Assembly: GCA_017403885.1 (NCBI GenBank)
Contig: JAFRDM010000059.1
Coordinates: 1-42,769, forward strand
Direction: 5' to 3'
Source of the DNA: Oscillospiraceae bacterium
GTDB taxonomy: Bacteria; Bacillota; Clostridia; Oscillospirales; Oscillospiraceae
DNA length: 42,769 nt
In this document: positions 15,021 to 22,541 of the stretch, piece by piece
How the letters are laid out: each line of letters starts with the position of its first letter
How positions within the stretch are numbered: position 1 is the stretch's first letter
Notes under the pieces: model-generated
Seen by the model: only the letters and a program-made list of their open reading frames with translations
What the model was told of the DNA's origin: nothing
Database searches by the model: none
Translations under genes and position numbers: made by a program

Positions 15021-15519
15021 CTTCCACGACTACCGGCGGAATGGGGAGATTTCGTACCAAATCATCGTTGCCTTTACCGAAATAGACAGAATCCAGATAC
15101 TCACTTTCAAAGTTGACGCTATTCAATTTGCCGCAGCTGGCGAACGCATATTCATGGATGACCGTCACTTCGGGCGTAATACGAATGTACGTCAGATTTC
15201 CGCAGCCGCTGAACGCACGTTCCGCGATGGTCGACACGCCGTCTCCGATCCACACGGTCGACAAGTTCGGCAGATTGGAAAAGGCTCCGTCCTGAAAATC
15301 CAGGCCGCCGCCGCTCGGAGAGACTTCGATGGAGTTTATGCTCGACGCGTAGGTCATCCATGGGGCAGACGTCATTGCGCCGAAGCCGGTGATGGTCAGA
15401 CAGTTGTTGCTGAGTTCCCAGTTCATATCGTCGCCGCAGCTGCCGGACATGGCGTGCACCGCCGGGCTCAGCGACAGGCACAGCACCAGGCAAAGGAGCA
15501 GAGACAGGAAGCGTTTCAT
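12787..15519 (-). CDS. Secreted protein with BspA-like leucine-rich region and eight Ig-like repeats
   Basis: A 910-residue extracellular protein. The start at 15519 follows AAGGAGGG by 8 bases; an in-frame ATG 8 codons upstream lacks one. Residues 1-24 form a signal peptide (MKRFLSLLLCLVLCLSLSPA...VHA). Residues about 25-150 resemble a short BspA-type LRR_5 region (LTITGFGAM, IAERAFSGCGNLTYI, IHEYAFASCGKLNSV). Then eight Ig-like domains of about 92 residues follow, most opening KPTIT.QPSNK and containing SYQWQYRTSSSG, NGYQYRCKVSNANG and ATLTVT, with the Ig Trp and one Cys visible. No LPXTG, transmembrane tail or SLH domain is seen, so anchoring is unclear. A role in adhesion or matrix binding is inferred from the family. 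Confidence 0.93.
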   Translation of the reverse strand: MKRFLSLLLCLVLCLSLSPAVHAMSGSCGDDMNWELSNNCLTITGFGAMTSAPWMTYASSINSIEVSPSGGGLDFQDGAFSNLPNLSTVWIGDGVSTIAERAFSGCGNLTYIRITPEVTVIHEYAFASCGKLNSVNFESEYLDSVYFGKGNDDLVRNLPIPPVVVEDPADVTVDQGATATFSVSVMCATDYQWKYWSESKEDWLNVTASDITGAKSATMKVPATAARDGVEYCCFVSNSYGEEQSWKGILTVNVTSKPTITSQPSNKTAAAGTTAKFSVAASNATSYQWQYRTSSSGTWANITSTAYSGLKSATKTVPATTARNGYQFRCAVSNAKGTTYSNGATLTVTSASKPTITAHPSNKTAAAGTNATFKVTATGATSYQWQYRTGNSGTWANITSTAYSGLKSATMTVPATTARNGYQFRCAVSNANGTTYSNGATLTVTSSSKPTITAQPSNKSAAVGATAKFTVAATGATGYQWQYYASSTDGWKNSSGTGAKTATLSVTAESYRNGYKYRCKVSNASGTVISNAATLTVTGGAKPTITTQPSNKSAAAGTTAKFTVAATGATSYQWQYRTSSSGSWNDSAATGAKTATLSISAETHRNGYQYRCKVSNANGTVTSNAATLTVTGGSKPTITTQPTNKSAAAGTTAKFTVAATGATSYQWQYRASSTDSWNDSSATGAKTATLSITAEMHRNGYQYRCKVSNANGSVTSNAATLTVTGGGKPTITTQPKSQTAAPGTTVTFKVVASGATSYQWQFRINSSGEWGDSSAASATTANFSVTAESYRNGYQYRCLVKNANGSVTSNAATLTVTGGGKPTITTQPKSQTASAGSTVTFKVVASNATSYQWQFRVNSSGEWGNSSAATATTASFSVTAESYRNGYQYRCLVKNANGTTISNAATLTVN

Positions 15520-15896
15520 CGTGTTTTCCCTCCTTGAAAGCATGCTTTATCGCGTAGGAAATTCATTTTTCCCTTTTTTATGATTATATCGTTTTTCCCG
15601 TATTCAAGTCAAGGGATATGTGGGGTGAAAACGCAAAATGAAGCTATGAAAGCGCGGGATAGCGCGGCGCGTTCTTCTCTTTTCTTTCCGCCGCTTATTT
15701 TTTTCTTGTGCATCTTCCCCCGGCGTGGTATCGTATAATGGTCAAAACAAAGAAGCCCGATCCCTTCGCGCCGCGAGGGATGGGACCGCCGCTGAACTTC
15801 CTCTCTCTCCCTTTGTTCTTGTTTACATTTTTGTGATGTTTTTCCGAAACAATGTGATAAACTTTTCTTAAGAAATCTCCCCGGATGGTAGGACGA
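15520..15896. other. Divergent intergenic region between the Ig-repeat gene and the zinc-ribbon operon
   Basis: No gene fits here. It holds the Ig gene promoter (15583-15612), a TATAAT at 15734-15739 on the plus strand without a -35 at normal distance, and a hairpin ATCCCTT/GAGGGAT (about 15763-15784). An AT-rich stretch before the zinc-ribbon gene follows. The plus-strand leader from the 15734 box would be about 150 bases. Confidence 0.5.
15583..15612 (-). promoter_or_regulatory. Strong promoter of the Ig-repeat gene
   Basis: On the minus strand: TTGACT (15612-15607), 18-base spacer, TATAAT (15588-15583). The same boxes and spacing occur before the secreted solenoid gene at 39904-39933. Confidence 0.75.
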
Positions 15897-16322
15897 ATGA
15901 AAGAACGTTTCTCACGCTTTTTATATGAGTCACGCCAGCGCACGGCGCGCTTCATGGCCGGGCGCAACGGGAACGACGCTCTCAACCGCTTCCTTCTCGT
16001 GTGCGATCTCGTGCTGCTCCTGCTTGCTTCGCTTCTGGGCGGGCCCTTCTTCCTGCTGGCCCTCGCGCTGCTGGTCTTCATCTACTTCCGCATGCTCTCG
16101 CGCAGCGTATACAAGCGTCAGGCCGAGAACGCGCGCTATCTGCGTGCGAAGAACAGGCTGCTCTCCCGCCTGCGTCTCGCCCGCGAACGCTGGAAGCAGC
16201 GCCGCGACTACAAGTTCTTCGTCTGTCCCTCCTGCCGCGCCACGCTCCGTGTCCCCAAGGGCCGCGGCAAGATCAAGATCGTCTGCCGCAAGTGCGGCAC
16301 CTCCTTTACCGGGAAATCCTGA
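15897..16322 (+). CDS. Small membrane protein with C-terminal zinc ribbon
   Basis: About 141 residues from the ATG at 15897; an ATG at 15885 in the same frame would add four residues, and neither has a clear ribosome binding site. The order is a basic N-terminus with RFMAGRNGNDALNRFLLV, two closely spaced hydrophobic helices (about residues 34-66), a basic linker (LRAKNRLLSRLRLARERWKQ), then a zinc ribbon with CPSC and CRKC knuckles about 20 residues apart. The 'GR.G.D.L.RFLL' opening followed by a membrane pair is familiar from conserved clostridial proteins of unknown function. It is the first of three tightly linked genes; the next starts one base after its stop. Confidence 0.82.
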   Translation: MKERFSRFLYESRQRTARFMAGRNGNDALNRFLLVCDLVLLLLASLLGGPFFLLALALLVFIYFRMLSRSVYKRQAENARYLRAKNRLLSRLRLARERWKQRRDYKFFVCPSCRATLRVPKGRGKIKIVCRKCGTSFTGKS

Positions 16323-16323
16323 C

Positions 16324-17151
16324 ATGTTCGGCTACCTCACCGCCCGCACGGATCTGCTCGACGATGAGCGCGCCGCCCGTTACAAAGCCTGCTACTGCGG
16401 GCTTTGCCGCTCTCTGCGCTCGCGCAGCGGGCTGTCGGCGGGGCTGACGCTCAACTATGACATGAGCTTTCTGGTGCTGCTGCTCTCCTCGCTCTACGAG
16501 CCGGAGGAGACGGGCGGCTGCGACGGCTGCCTTGCCCATCCCTTCCGGCCGCGTCCCTGGTTTTCCTGTGAGATCACCGACTACGCCGCCGATATGAACG
16601 TCGCGCTCGGCTATCTCAAATGCCTCGACAACTGGAATGACGACGGCAGCCTGCTCGCCGTCGCGGAGGCCGGGCTTCTGCGCCGCGCCGACGGCGGGAT
16701 CCGCGCGCGGTATCCGCGCCAGTGCCGCGCGATGGAGCAGGCGCTCGGCGCCCTGTCCGTGATCGAGAAACAGCGTCTCGACGCGCCCGACGAGGCCGCC
16801 GCCGCCTTCGGCATGCTGATGGGCGAGATCTTCGTCCTCCGCGACGATCGGTGGAGCGCGGTCCTGCGCGCCATGGGCGACGCGCTGGGGCGTTTTTTGT
16901 ATATCATGGACGCCTGCATGGACCTCGGCGCCGACACGCTGCGCGATCGCTACAATCCCTTCCGCCGCCGCTACGGGCTGGAGAACGCGGCCTATTTCCG
17001 CGACGTCCTGCAGATGCTGCTGGGCGAATGCCTGCGGCATTACGACCGCCTCCCGCTGGTGCGGGACAAGGACATCCTCGACAACATCCTCTGCGCCGGC
17101 GTTTGGGCGCAGTTCGACAAAAAGTACCCCACGGAAATGAAGGATCAATGA
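16324..17151 (+). CDS. DUF5685 family protein
   Basis: A 275-residue protein that I recognise as DUF5685. Features are an N-terminal Cys cluster (KACYCGLCRSL), a further CDGC pair, and an all-helical body. Two Asp-rich helices stand out: NVALGYLKCLDNWNDD (about residue 95) and FLYIMDACMDLGADTLRDRY (about residue 200). These resemble in spacing and form the two metal-binding Asp motifs of squalene/phytoene-synthase-type enzymes, but the match is by eye and the enzymatic role is a guess. It sits between the zinc-ribbon gene (1-base gap) and the J-domain gene (1-base overlap), so the three are translated together. Confidence 0.85.
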   Translation: MFGYLTARTDLLDDERAARYKACYCGLCRSLRSRSGLSAGLTLNYDMSFLVLLLSSLYEPEETGGCDGCLAHPFRPRPWFSCEITDYAADMNVALGYLKCLDNWNDDGSLLAVAEAGLLRRADGGIRARYPRQCRAMEQALGALSVIEKQRLDAPDEAAAAFGMLMGEIFVLRDDRWSAVLRAMGDALGRFLYIMDACMDLGADTLRDRYNPFRRRYGLENAAYFRDVLQMLLGECLRHYDRLPLVRDKDILDNILCAGVWAQFDKKYPTEMKDQ

Positions 17152-17834
17152 TGTACCAGGACCCGTATAAGGTCCTCGGCGTGGCGCCGGACGCGAGCGA
17201 CGAGGAGATCAAAAAAGCATACCGTGATCTCGCCAAGAAGTATCACCCGGACATGAATCCGGGCGATGCGCACGCCGCTGAGAAAATGAACGAGATCAAC
17301 GACGCCTACGACCGCATCAAAAACGGCGATACGGCGCAGCCCGCCTACGGACAGGGCGGCGCGGCCTATCAGCAGTACGGCGCGCAGGATCCCTTCGGCT
17401 GGGGCGCCTGGACGGGCTATGCCGACCCCTTCCGGGACTATTCGCAGCAGTCGCAGTATCGGAGCGAGCGCAGCGAATACGTCGCCGCGAAGAGCTATAT
17501 CCGCAACGGCATGTATAAAGAGGCTCTCACTGCTCTCTCAGGCGTGCCGCTGGCCGAGCGGGACGGGAAATGGTACTACCTCCACGCCGGCGCGAACATG
17601 TACCTCGGCAACAAGATCGCCGCGCTCGAGAGCGCGAAGCGCGCCGTGGAGATCGAACCGGAGAACGAGGATTACCGCCGCCTCCTCAGCGAGCTGCAGA
17701 GCGGCGGCGACTTCTACCAGACCTATACGAGCAATTACCGCAGCGGCCTGTCGCCGGACCGTTTTCTGCTGGCGCTGTGCGCGGCGAACATGTGTCTGGG
17801 GCCCCTGTGCGGCTTCCGCGTGTGCTGCTGCTGA
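17151..17834 (+). CDS. J-domain protein with C-terminal helical repeats
   Basis: About 227 residues. The N-terminal J domain (residues 1-60) has DPYKVLGVAPDASDEEIKKA and the HPD tripeptide in KKYHPDMNP, so it should stimulate DnaK ATPase. A Gly/Tyr/Gln-rich linker follows, then TPR-like helices (AKSYIRNGMYKEALTAL and the WYYLHAGANMYLGNKIAALE segment). The C-terminus is unusual: CLGPLCGFRVCCC, with five Cys in thirteen residues. The gene lacks the Zn-finger and substrate domains of DnaJ, so it is a specialised co-chaperone. The start at 17151 sits six bases after AAGGA; the ATG at 17148 is the alternative. A client among the neighbouring gene products is plausible but unproven. Confidence 0.88.
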   Translation: MYQDPYKVLGVAPDASDEEIKKAYRDLAKKYHPDMNPGDAHAAEKMNEINDAYDRIKNGDTAQPAYGQGGAAYQQYGAQDPFGWGAWTGYADPFRDYSQQSQYRSERSEYVAAKSYIRNGMYKEALTALSGVPLAERDGKWYYLHAGANMYLGNKIAALESAKRAVEIEPENEDYRRLLSELQSGGDFYQTYTSNYRSGLSPDRFLLALCAANMCLGPLCGFRVCCC

Positions 17835-17842
17835 ATGTGCAA

Positions 17843-17877
17843 AAAGACCGGACGGAAATGTTTTTCGTCCGGTCTTT
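17843..17877 (+). terminator. Terminator of the zinc ribbon-DUF5685-J-domain operon
   Basis: A 12-bp stem (17843-17854 with 17866-17877) with an 11-base loop. The stem ends in T residues and is flanked by A residues upstream, so it may also work on the minus strand. Confidence 0.8.
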
Positions 17878-17910
17878 CGCGTCTTGAGTTTTTAGTTAAT
17901 TGTTTCTATA

Positions 17911-17939
17911 TTGATTTCTTTGGAGATATCTGCTATATT
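17911..17939 (+). promoter_or_regulatory. Promoter of the candidate small RNA
   Basis: TTGATT (17911-17916), 17-base spacer, TATATT (17934-17939). It lies in an AT-rich island just after the operon terminator and no open reading frame follows. Confidence 0.6.
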
Positions 17940-17945
17940 GATATT

Positions 17946-18028
17946 AGAAGCCTGGGTCCCCTGCGTCTTGGACGTAATGCCAGCGGCTTGTACAGCGGCA
18001 GGGTGTGATAGGGCTTCTTTTAGTTTTT
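17946..18028 (+). ncRNA. Candidate structured small RNA, about 80 nt, unknown family
   Basis: It starts a few bases after the promoter and is closed by an outer helix: AGAAGCCT (17945-17952) pairs with GGGCTTCT (18011-18018). A second helix, CCCTGC with GCAGGG, lies inside. Within it are short hairpins such as GTC-TTG-GAC and GCC-AGC-GGC. The outer helix is followed by TTTTAGTTTTT, so the whole fold can act as its own terminator. I compared it by eye with 6S, SRP, tmRNA, RNase P and common riboswitch cores and none fits. No start codon with a ribosome binding site is present. The evidence is promoter, fold and terminator only. Confidence 0.5.
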
Positions 18029-18034
18029 AGCAAC

Positions 18035-18072
18035 AAAAAGTACCGGAAGCAAAATGTTTCCGGTACTTTTTT
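18035..18072. terminator. Bidirectional terminator between the small RNA and gpmI
   Basis: A 14-bp stem (18035-18048 with 18058-18071), with A residues on the left and T residues on the right. On the minus strand it follows the gpmI stop codon by 2 bases. Confidence 0.9.
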
Positions 18073-18074
18073 GA

Positions 18075-19589
18075 TTATTTGAGCAGGCAGCGGCCCGTCA
18101 TCTCCGGAGGCTGCGGCAGCTCCATCACCGCGAGGATCGTCGGCGCGATGTCCGCCAGGCGGCCGTCGTCGAGCGCCGCGCCCTTCTTCGTCACGCAGAA
18201 GGGCACCGGGTTGGTAGTGTGGGCGGTGTTGACCTTGCCGCTCTCGTCGAACATGCAGTCGGCGTTGCCGTGGTCGGCCGTGATGAGCAGCGTGAGATCC
18301 GCGTGCTTCGCGGCCTCCGCGGCAATACGGCCGATACACGCGTCCACGGTCTCCACAGCCTTGACGGCGGCGTCCATCACGCCGGTGTGGCCCACCATGT
18401 CGCAGTTGGCAAAGTTGCACACGATCAGGTCGTAGTTCCCGGAGGCGATCGCCTCGACGACCTTGTCGCAGACCTTCACCGCGCTCATCTGCGGGATCAG
18501 GTCATAGGTCGGGAATTCCTTCGGGGACGGCACAAGGCAGCGCTCCTCCCCTTCGCCCTGCTTTTCCACGCCGCCGTTGAAGAAGAAGGTGACGTGGGCG
18601 TACTTCTCGGTCTCGGCCACGCGGAACTGCCTCAGGCCCCTTTCGCTGACGAGGTCGCCCAGCGTGGCGGTGATGACCTCGGGCGGGTAGGCGATGGGCA
18701 GCGTCAGCGTCTCGTCGTACTGCGCCGTGCAGACATAGGAGAGCGGATAGACCGTTTTTTTGCGTTCAAAGCCGTCGAAGTCCGGCAGATTGAGCGCCCA
18801 GGTCATCTCACGCGCGCGGTCGGGGCGGAAGTTCATGAAGATCACGCTGTCGCCCTCGTTGATCGCGCCCTCGGGGCAAACGACCACGGGCTCGACGAAC
18901 TCGTCCGTGACGTCCTTTTCATAGCTCGCTTCGATGGCGTGGACGGCGTCGTCGTCGCGCACGCCCTCGCCGCAGACGATGGCGTTGTAGCCGCGCTCGA
19001 CGCGGTCCCACCGTTTGTCGCGGTCCATGCCCCAGAAGCGGCCCTGGACCGTGGCGATGCGCGCGTTGCCGAGCTCTTCGCACTTTTTCTGCAGCTGCGC
19101 GGCATAGCCCGCGCCGCTTTTCGGCGGTACGTCGCGCCCGTCGAGGAAGCAGTGGACGAAGACCTTATCGACGCCGCGCGCCTTGGCCATATCGAGCATC
19201 GCGCAGATGTGCTCGATATGGCTGTGCACGCCGCCGTCGGACAGCAGGCCCATCACGTGAAGGTTTTTCCCGTTCGCTTTCGCGTCCTCGATGGCCTTGA
19301 TATAAACCTTGTTCTCGAAGAATTTGCCGTTTCGGATCTCCTGCGAGATCTTCGGCAGGATCTGGAACACGACGCGGCCCGCGCCGATGTTGGTGTGGCC
19401 GACCTCGGAGTTGCCCATCTGTCCCTCGGGCAGACCGACGTCCAGCCCGGAGGCGGACAGCTGCGCACAGGGATATTCCGCAAACAGCCTGTCGAGATTG
19501 GGCGTGTCGGCCTGGGCGATCGCGTTGCCCGCGGTGGGCGCGGCGATGCCAAAGCCGTCCATGATGATGAGTGCAGCTTTTTTGCTCAT
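18075..19589 (-). CDS. gpmI: 2,3-bisphosphoglycerate-independent phosphoglycerate mutase
   Basis: Interconverts 3- and 2-phosphoglycerate in glycolysis using two Mn2+ ions and a phosphoserine intermediate. At 504 residues it is full length. The start AALIIMDGFG carries the metal ligand Asp11, and the catalytic serine is Ser61 in GNSEVGHTNIGAGR. Later metal and substrate sites are FLDGRDVPPKS, NFRPDRAREM, VCNFANCDMVGHTGV and ITADHGNAD. It is the last gene of the trmL-pgk-tpiA-gpmI run. AGGAG lies upstream of the ATG, and a CCCGCC/GGCGGG hairpin sits in the short gap after tpiA. Confidence 0.98.
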   Translation of the reverse strand: MSKKAALIIMDGFGIAAPTAGNAIAQADTPNLDRLFAEYPCAQLSASGLDVGLPEGQMGNSEVGHTNIGAGRVVFQILPKISQEIRNGKFFENKVYIKAIEDAKANGKNLHVMGLLSDGGVHSHIEHICAMLDMAKARGVDKVFVHCFLDGRDVPPKSGAGYAAQLQKKCEELGNARIATVQGRFWGMDRDKRWDRVERGYNAIVCGEGVRDDDAVHAIEASYEKDVTDEFVEPVVVCPEGAINEGDSVIFMNFRPDRAREMTWALNLPDFDGFERKKTVYPLSYVCTAQYDETLTLPIAYPPEVITATLGDLVSERGLRQFRVAETEKYAHVTFFFNGGVEKQGEGEERCLVPSPKEFPTYDLIPQMSAVKVCDKVVEAIASGNYDLIVCNFANCDMVGHTGVMDAAVKAVETVDACIGRIAAEAAKHADLTLLITADHGNADCMFDESGKVNTAHTTNPVPFCVTKKGAALDDGRLADIAPTILAVMELPQPPEMTGRCLLK

Positions 19590-19650
19590 AAAAACATGTA
19601 CTCCTGTCCCCCGCCCTGTATTCGGCGGGTCATTATGCTTTCTGAGAGTC

Positions 19651-20424
19651 TCAGTCCTGATCGGTGGCCTTGACGATGACGGAGAAGTCGACCGGCTTGA
19701 GCGAGGCGCCGCCGATGAGCCCGCCGTCGATGTCGGGGCAGGAAAGCAGCTCCTCGGCGTTCTTGGCGTTCATGCTGCCGCCGTAGAGGATAGAAACTGC
19801 GCGAGCGGGACGGGCGCCGTAGATCTTGCGGATGACGGCGCGGATGCCCTCGCAGACCTCCTGCGCCTGGGCGGCGGTGGCGGTCTTGCCGGTGCCGATG
19901 GCCCAGATGGGCTCGTAGGCGATCACACAGCGGCGCAGCTGGGAGGCTTCGATGCCGCTGAGCGCGGTCTTGACCTGATAGGCGACGTATTCCATCGTCA
20001 GATCCATCTCGCGCTGCTCCAGGCTCTCGCCCACGCAGATGATGGGGTTGATGCCCTTGCCGAGCAGGGCCTTTGCCTTGGCGTTGACAAGCATGTCGTC
20101 CTCGCCGTGGTACTGGCGGCGCTCGCTGTGGCCGACGATGCAGTACTTTGCGCCGACGTCCGCCAGCTGGGCGGCGGAGATCTCGCCGGTGTAGGCGCCC
20201 TTGTCAAAGCAGGACACGTCCTCGCCGCCGGCGGCGACCTTGCATTCCTTGCCGGCGCGGACCATTGCGGGGATCATCACCGCGGGCGTGCAGAGCACGA
20301 CCTCGCAGGCCCTGGTCTTGGGCAGGTTTTCCTTGAGCTGTTCGATAAAGGGCTTGATCTCGGAAGCGAGCATGTTCATCTTCCAGTTGCCCGCGATAAT
20401 GGTTTTACGGTACTTTCTGTTCAT
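19651..20424 (-). CDS. tpiA: Triose-phosphate isomerase
   Basis: Interconverts dihydroxyacetone phosphate and glyceraldehyde 3-phosphate. The 257-residue protein has the catalytic set: Lys15 in AGNWKMN, His99 in IVGHSERR, and Glu171 in AYEPIWAIGTGK. The phosphate-binding ILYGGSMN and DGGLIGGASL are near the C-terminus. The ATG at 20424 has AGAAAGGAT upstream; an open frame extends further but overlaps pgk in another frame and is not coding. The 121-base gap from pgk contains a REP-like double hairpin, which may adjust expression within the operon. Confidence 0.98.
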   Translation of the reverse strand: MNRKYRKTIIAGNWKMNMLASEIKPFIEQLKENLPKTRACEVVLCTPAVMIPAMVRAGKECKVAAGGEDVSCFDKGAYTGEISAAQLADVGAKYCIVGHSERRQYHGEDDMLVNAKAKALLGKGINPIICVGESLEQREMDLTMEYVAYQVKTALSGIEASQLRRCVIAYEPIWAIGTGKTATAAQAQEVCEGIRAVIRKIYGARPARAVSILYGGSMNAKNAEELLSCPDIDGGLIGGASLKPVDFSVIVKATDQD

Positions 20425-20445
20425 TTCAATATCCTTTCTTTGTCG

Positions 20446-20492
20446 CCTTCCCCCTCGGGGGAAGGTGTCAGACTCTGTCTGACGGATGAGGG
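20446..20492. repeat. REP-like double-hairpin element between pgk and tpiA
   Basis: Two perfect palindromes sit next to each other: a 9-bp stem of CCTTCCCCC with its complement (20446-20465) and a 7-bp stem GTCAGAC/GTCTGAC (20467-20483). GGATGAGGG (20484-20492) follows. There is no U-run, so it is not a standard terminator. The composition and arrangement resemble dispersed extragenic palindromes that I recall from gut Clostridia; copy number in this genome cannot be seen here. Confidence 0.65.
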
Positions 20493-20545
20493 ACCCGTCG
20501 TCTCTTTGCGCAGTTGCTGAATGCCGGCTGATGAGCCGCCTTTTC

Positions 20546-21811
20546 TTATTTGTCCAGCAGGCAGGCCACGCCCGGCAGCTCCTTGCCCTCGAGGAATTCG
20601 AGGCTGGCGCCGCCGCCGGTAGAGATGTGGGTGATCCTGTCGGCAAAGCAGAGCTTTTCGACCGCTGCCGCGCTGTCGCCGCCGCCGACGATCGTGATCG
20701 CGCCGGACTCGGCCAGCGCCTTGGCCATGGCCTTGGTGCCGCCCGCGAAGTTGTCGAACTCAAACACGCCCATCGGGCCGTTCCAGACGATGGTCCCGGC
20801 GCCGCTGACGGCCTCGGAGAAAAGCTCGACGGTCCTGGGGCCGATGTCCATGCCCATGAGATCCGCCGGGATGTCGCCCTCGATGAGGATCGGCTCGGCC
20901 TCGGCGGAGAACTCGGCGGCGCAGTAGTTGTCGACCGGGAGCAGGAACTTCACGCCCTTTTCCTCGGCCTTGGCGATCATGTCGCGGGCATAGTCGATAC
21001 GGTCGGCCTCCAGCAGGGACTTGCCGACCTCGAAGCCCTGGGCCTTCTTGAAGGTGTAGGCCATGCCGCCGCCGATGATGATCGTGTCGGCCTTTTCGAG
21101 GAGGTTGTTGATGACGTTGATCTTATCGGAGACCTTGGCGCCGCCGAGAACGGCGACAAAGGGGCGCTTGGGATCGTCGAGGGCCTTGCCCATGACGGAC
21201 AGCTCCTTTGCGACCAGCATGCCGCTGACGGCGGGCAGATAGGCCGCGACGCCTGCGGTGGAGGCGTGAGCGCGGTGCACGGTGCCGAAGGCGTCGGACA
21301 CGTACAGCTCGGCCATATCGGCAAGCTTTTTGGCCAGAGCGGGGTCGTTCTTGGTCTCGCCCTTTTCAAAGCGCAGATTCTCCAGCAGCATGATCTCGCC
21401 GGGCTGCAGCGCGGCGGCTTTGGCCTGCGCATCCTCGCCGACGACGTCGGAGGCAAAGATGACTTCGCGGCCGAGCAGCTCGCCGAGGTGCTTCGCCACG
21501 GGCGCGAGCGTCAGCTTGCGCAGCGACTTCTCCCACTCCTCGCGGGTGATGTCAGCCTCGTTCTTGCCCTTCTCGACCTGCTTTTTCACGTAGCCTTCAA
21601 AGGTGGCCACGGGCTTACCGAGGTGCGAGCAGGCGATGACGGCGGCGCCGTTGTCCAGCAGATACTGAATGGTAGGCAGAGCGGCCTTGATGCGTTTGTC
21701 CGACGTGATCTCGCCGGTCTTCTTGTCCTGGGGAACGTTGAAGTCGCAGCGGAGCAGGACCTTCTTGCCGCGGACGTCGACGTCGTTGACGGTCTTCTTG
21801 TTGTAGTTCAT
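20546..21811 (-). CDS. pgk: Phosphoglycerate kinase
   Basis: Transfers phosphate from 1,3-bisphosphoglycerate to ADP, the first ATP-forming step of glycolysis. The protein has 421 residues. Signatures include [27 protein letters not shown] and [14 protein letters not shown]. The nucleotide-site loop [17 protein letters not shown] and [13 protein letters not shown] follow, with [19 protein letters not shown] at the end. TAGGAGG lies before the ATG. It begins 30 bases after trmL. A gap gene, the usual upstream partner, is absent from this cluster. Confidence 0.98.
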   Translation of the reverse strand: MNYNKKTVNDVDVRGKKVLLRCDFNVPQDKKTGEITSDKRIKAALPTIQYLLDNGAAVIACSHLGKPVATFEGYVKKQVEKGKNEADITREEWEKSLRKLTLAPVAKHLGELLGREVIFASDVVGEDAQAKAAALQPGEIMLLENLRFEKGETKNDPALAKKLADMAELYVSDAFGTVHRAHASTAGVAAYLPAVSGMLVAKELSVMGKALDDPKRPFVAVLGGAKVSDKINVINNLLEKADTIIIGGGMAYTFKKAQGFEVGKSLLEADRIDYARDMIAKAEEKGVKFLLPVDNYCAAEFSAEAEPILIEGDIPADLMGMDIGPRTVELFSEAVSGAGTIVWNGPMGVFEFDNFAGGTKAMAKALAESGAITIVGGGDSAAAVEKLCFADRITHISTGGGASLEFLEGKELPGVACLLDK

Positions 21812-21840
21812 AATCTATCCTCCTATATTGGTTTTTCAAT

Positions 21841-22329
21841 TCATGTCTGCGCCATCTCGCCGAAGCCGAGCAGCCCGGGGAAGCCCTGCTGCCGCAGCGT
21901 TTCGTAGGCGAGGATGGCGACGGAGTTTGACAGATTGAGGCTTCTCGCCTCGCTGACCATGGGGATGCGGATGCAGTTGCCGCGGTATTTTTCCCGCAGC
22001 CACAGCGGCAGGCCCGCCGTCTCCTTACCGAACATCAGCGTGACGTCGGCGCCGGAAAGATCGGCCTCGCTGTAAGCACGGGGAGCTTTTGTCGTGGCAA
22101 GGAAGAGGTTCTCGTCCCCGTTCTTTGCAAAATACTCGTCGAGGTCGTCATACACCGTCAAATCGACCAGGGGCCAGTAATCCAGCCCGCAGCGCTTGAC
22201 CGCCTTGTCCGAGATATCGAAGCCGAGGGGACGGACGAGATGCAGTCTCGCCCCGGTCGCCGCGCAGGTGCGCGCCACCGCGCCCGTGTTGTGCGGGATC
22301 TCCGGCTCGACCAGTACGATGTTCAGCAC
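21841..22329 (-). CDS. trmL: tRNA (cytidine(34)-2'-O)-methyltransferase TrmL
   Basis: A SPOUT-class (trefoil knot) enzyme that methylates the ribose of the wobble base in certain leucine tRNAs using SAM. I place the start at the GTG at 22329, giving 162 residues beginning LNIVLVEPEIPHNTGAVART. GGAAAGG lies at normal distance and this matches the usual family N-terminus. An ATG seven codons upstream is possible but has no binding site. Key segments are RTCAATGARLHLVRPLGF, LMFGKETAGLP and the knot region IRIPMVSEARSLNLSNSVA. It is the first gene before pgk, a neighbourhood with no obvious metabolic logic. Confidence 0.94.
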   Translation of the reverse strand: MLNIVLVEPEIPHNTGAVARTCAATGARLHLVRPLGFDISDKAVKRCGLDYWPLVDLTVYDDLDEYFAKNGDENLFLATTKAPRAYSEADLSGADVTLMFGKETAGLPLWLREKYRGNCIRIPMVSEARSLNLSNSVAILAYETLRQQGFPGLLGFGEMAQT

Positions 22330-22541
22330 ACGCCTCACCTTTCCTGCCATGCGCCCGAGGATCGGGCTTTTTGACAAATGAAGTGTATCACATGCCGTCA
22401 CCCTCCGCAACATTTTTTTGCTGTTTTTATTATCTTTGGGGAATTATGCAATTATACGGTGATTTTTTGATCTGTTTTGCCGCTTTTTTTGTGCTAATTT
22501 TTCCCTGTGCGCGGATCGGCCCGCGCCGCAGTCCCTCCGAC

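Noticed and set aside
15711-15739. Complete promoter for the zinc-ribbon operon at the TATAAT at 15734
   Set aside because: The nearest -35-like TTGTGC is 22 bases away, too far for a normal spacer, so only the -10-like box is noted.
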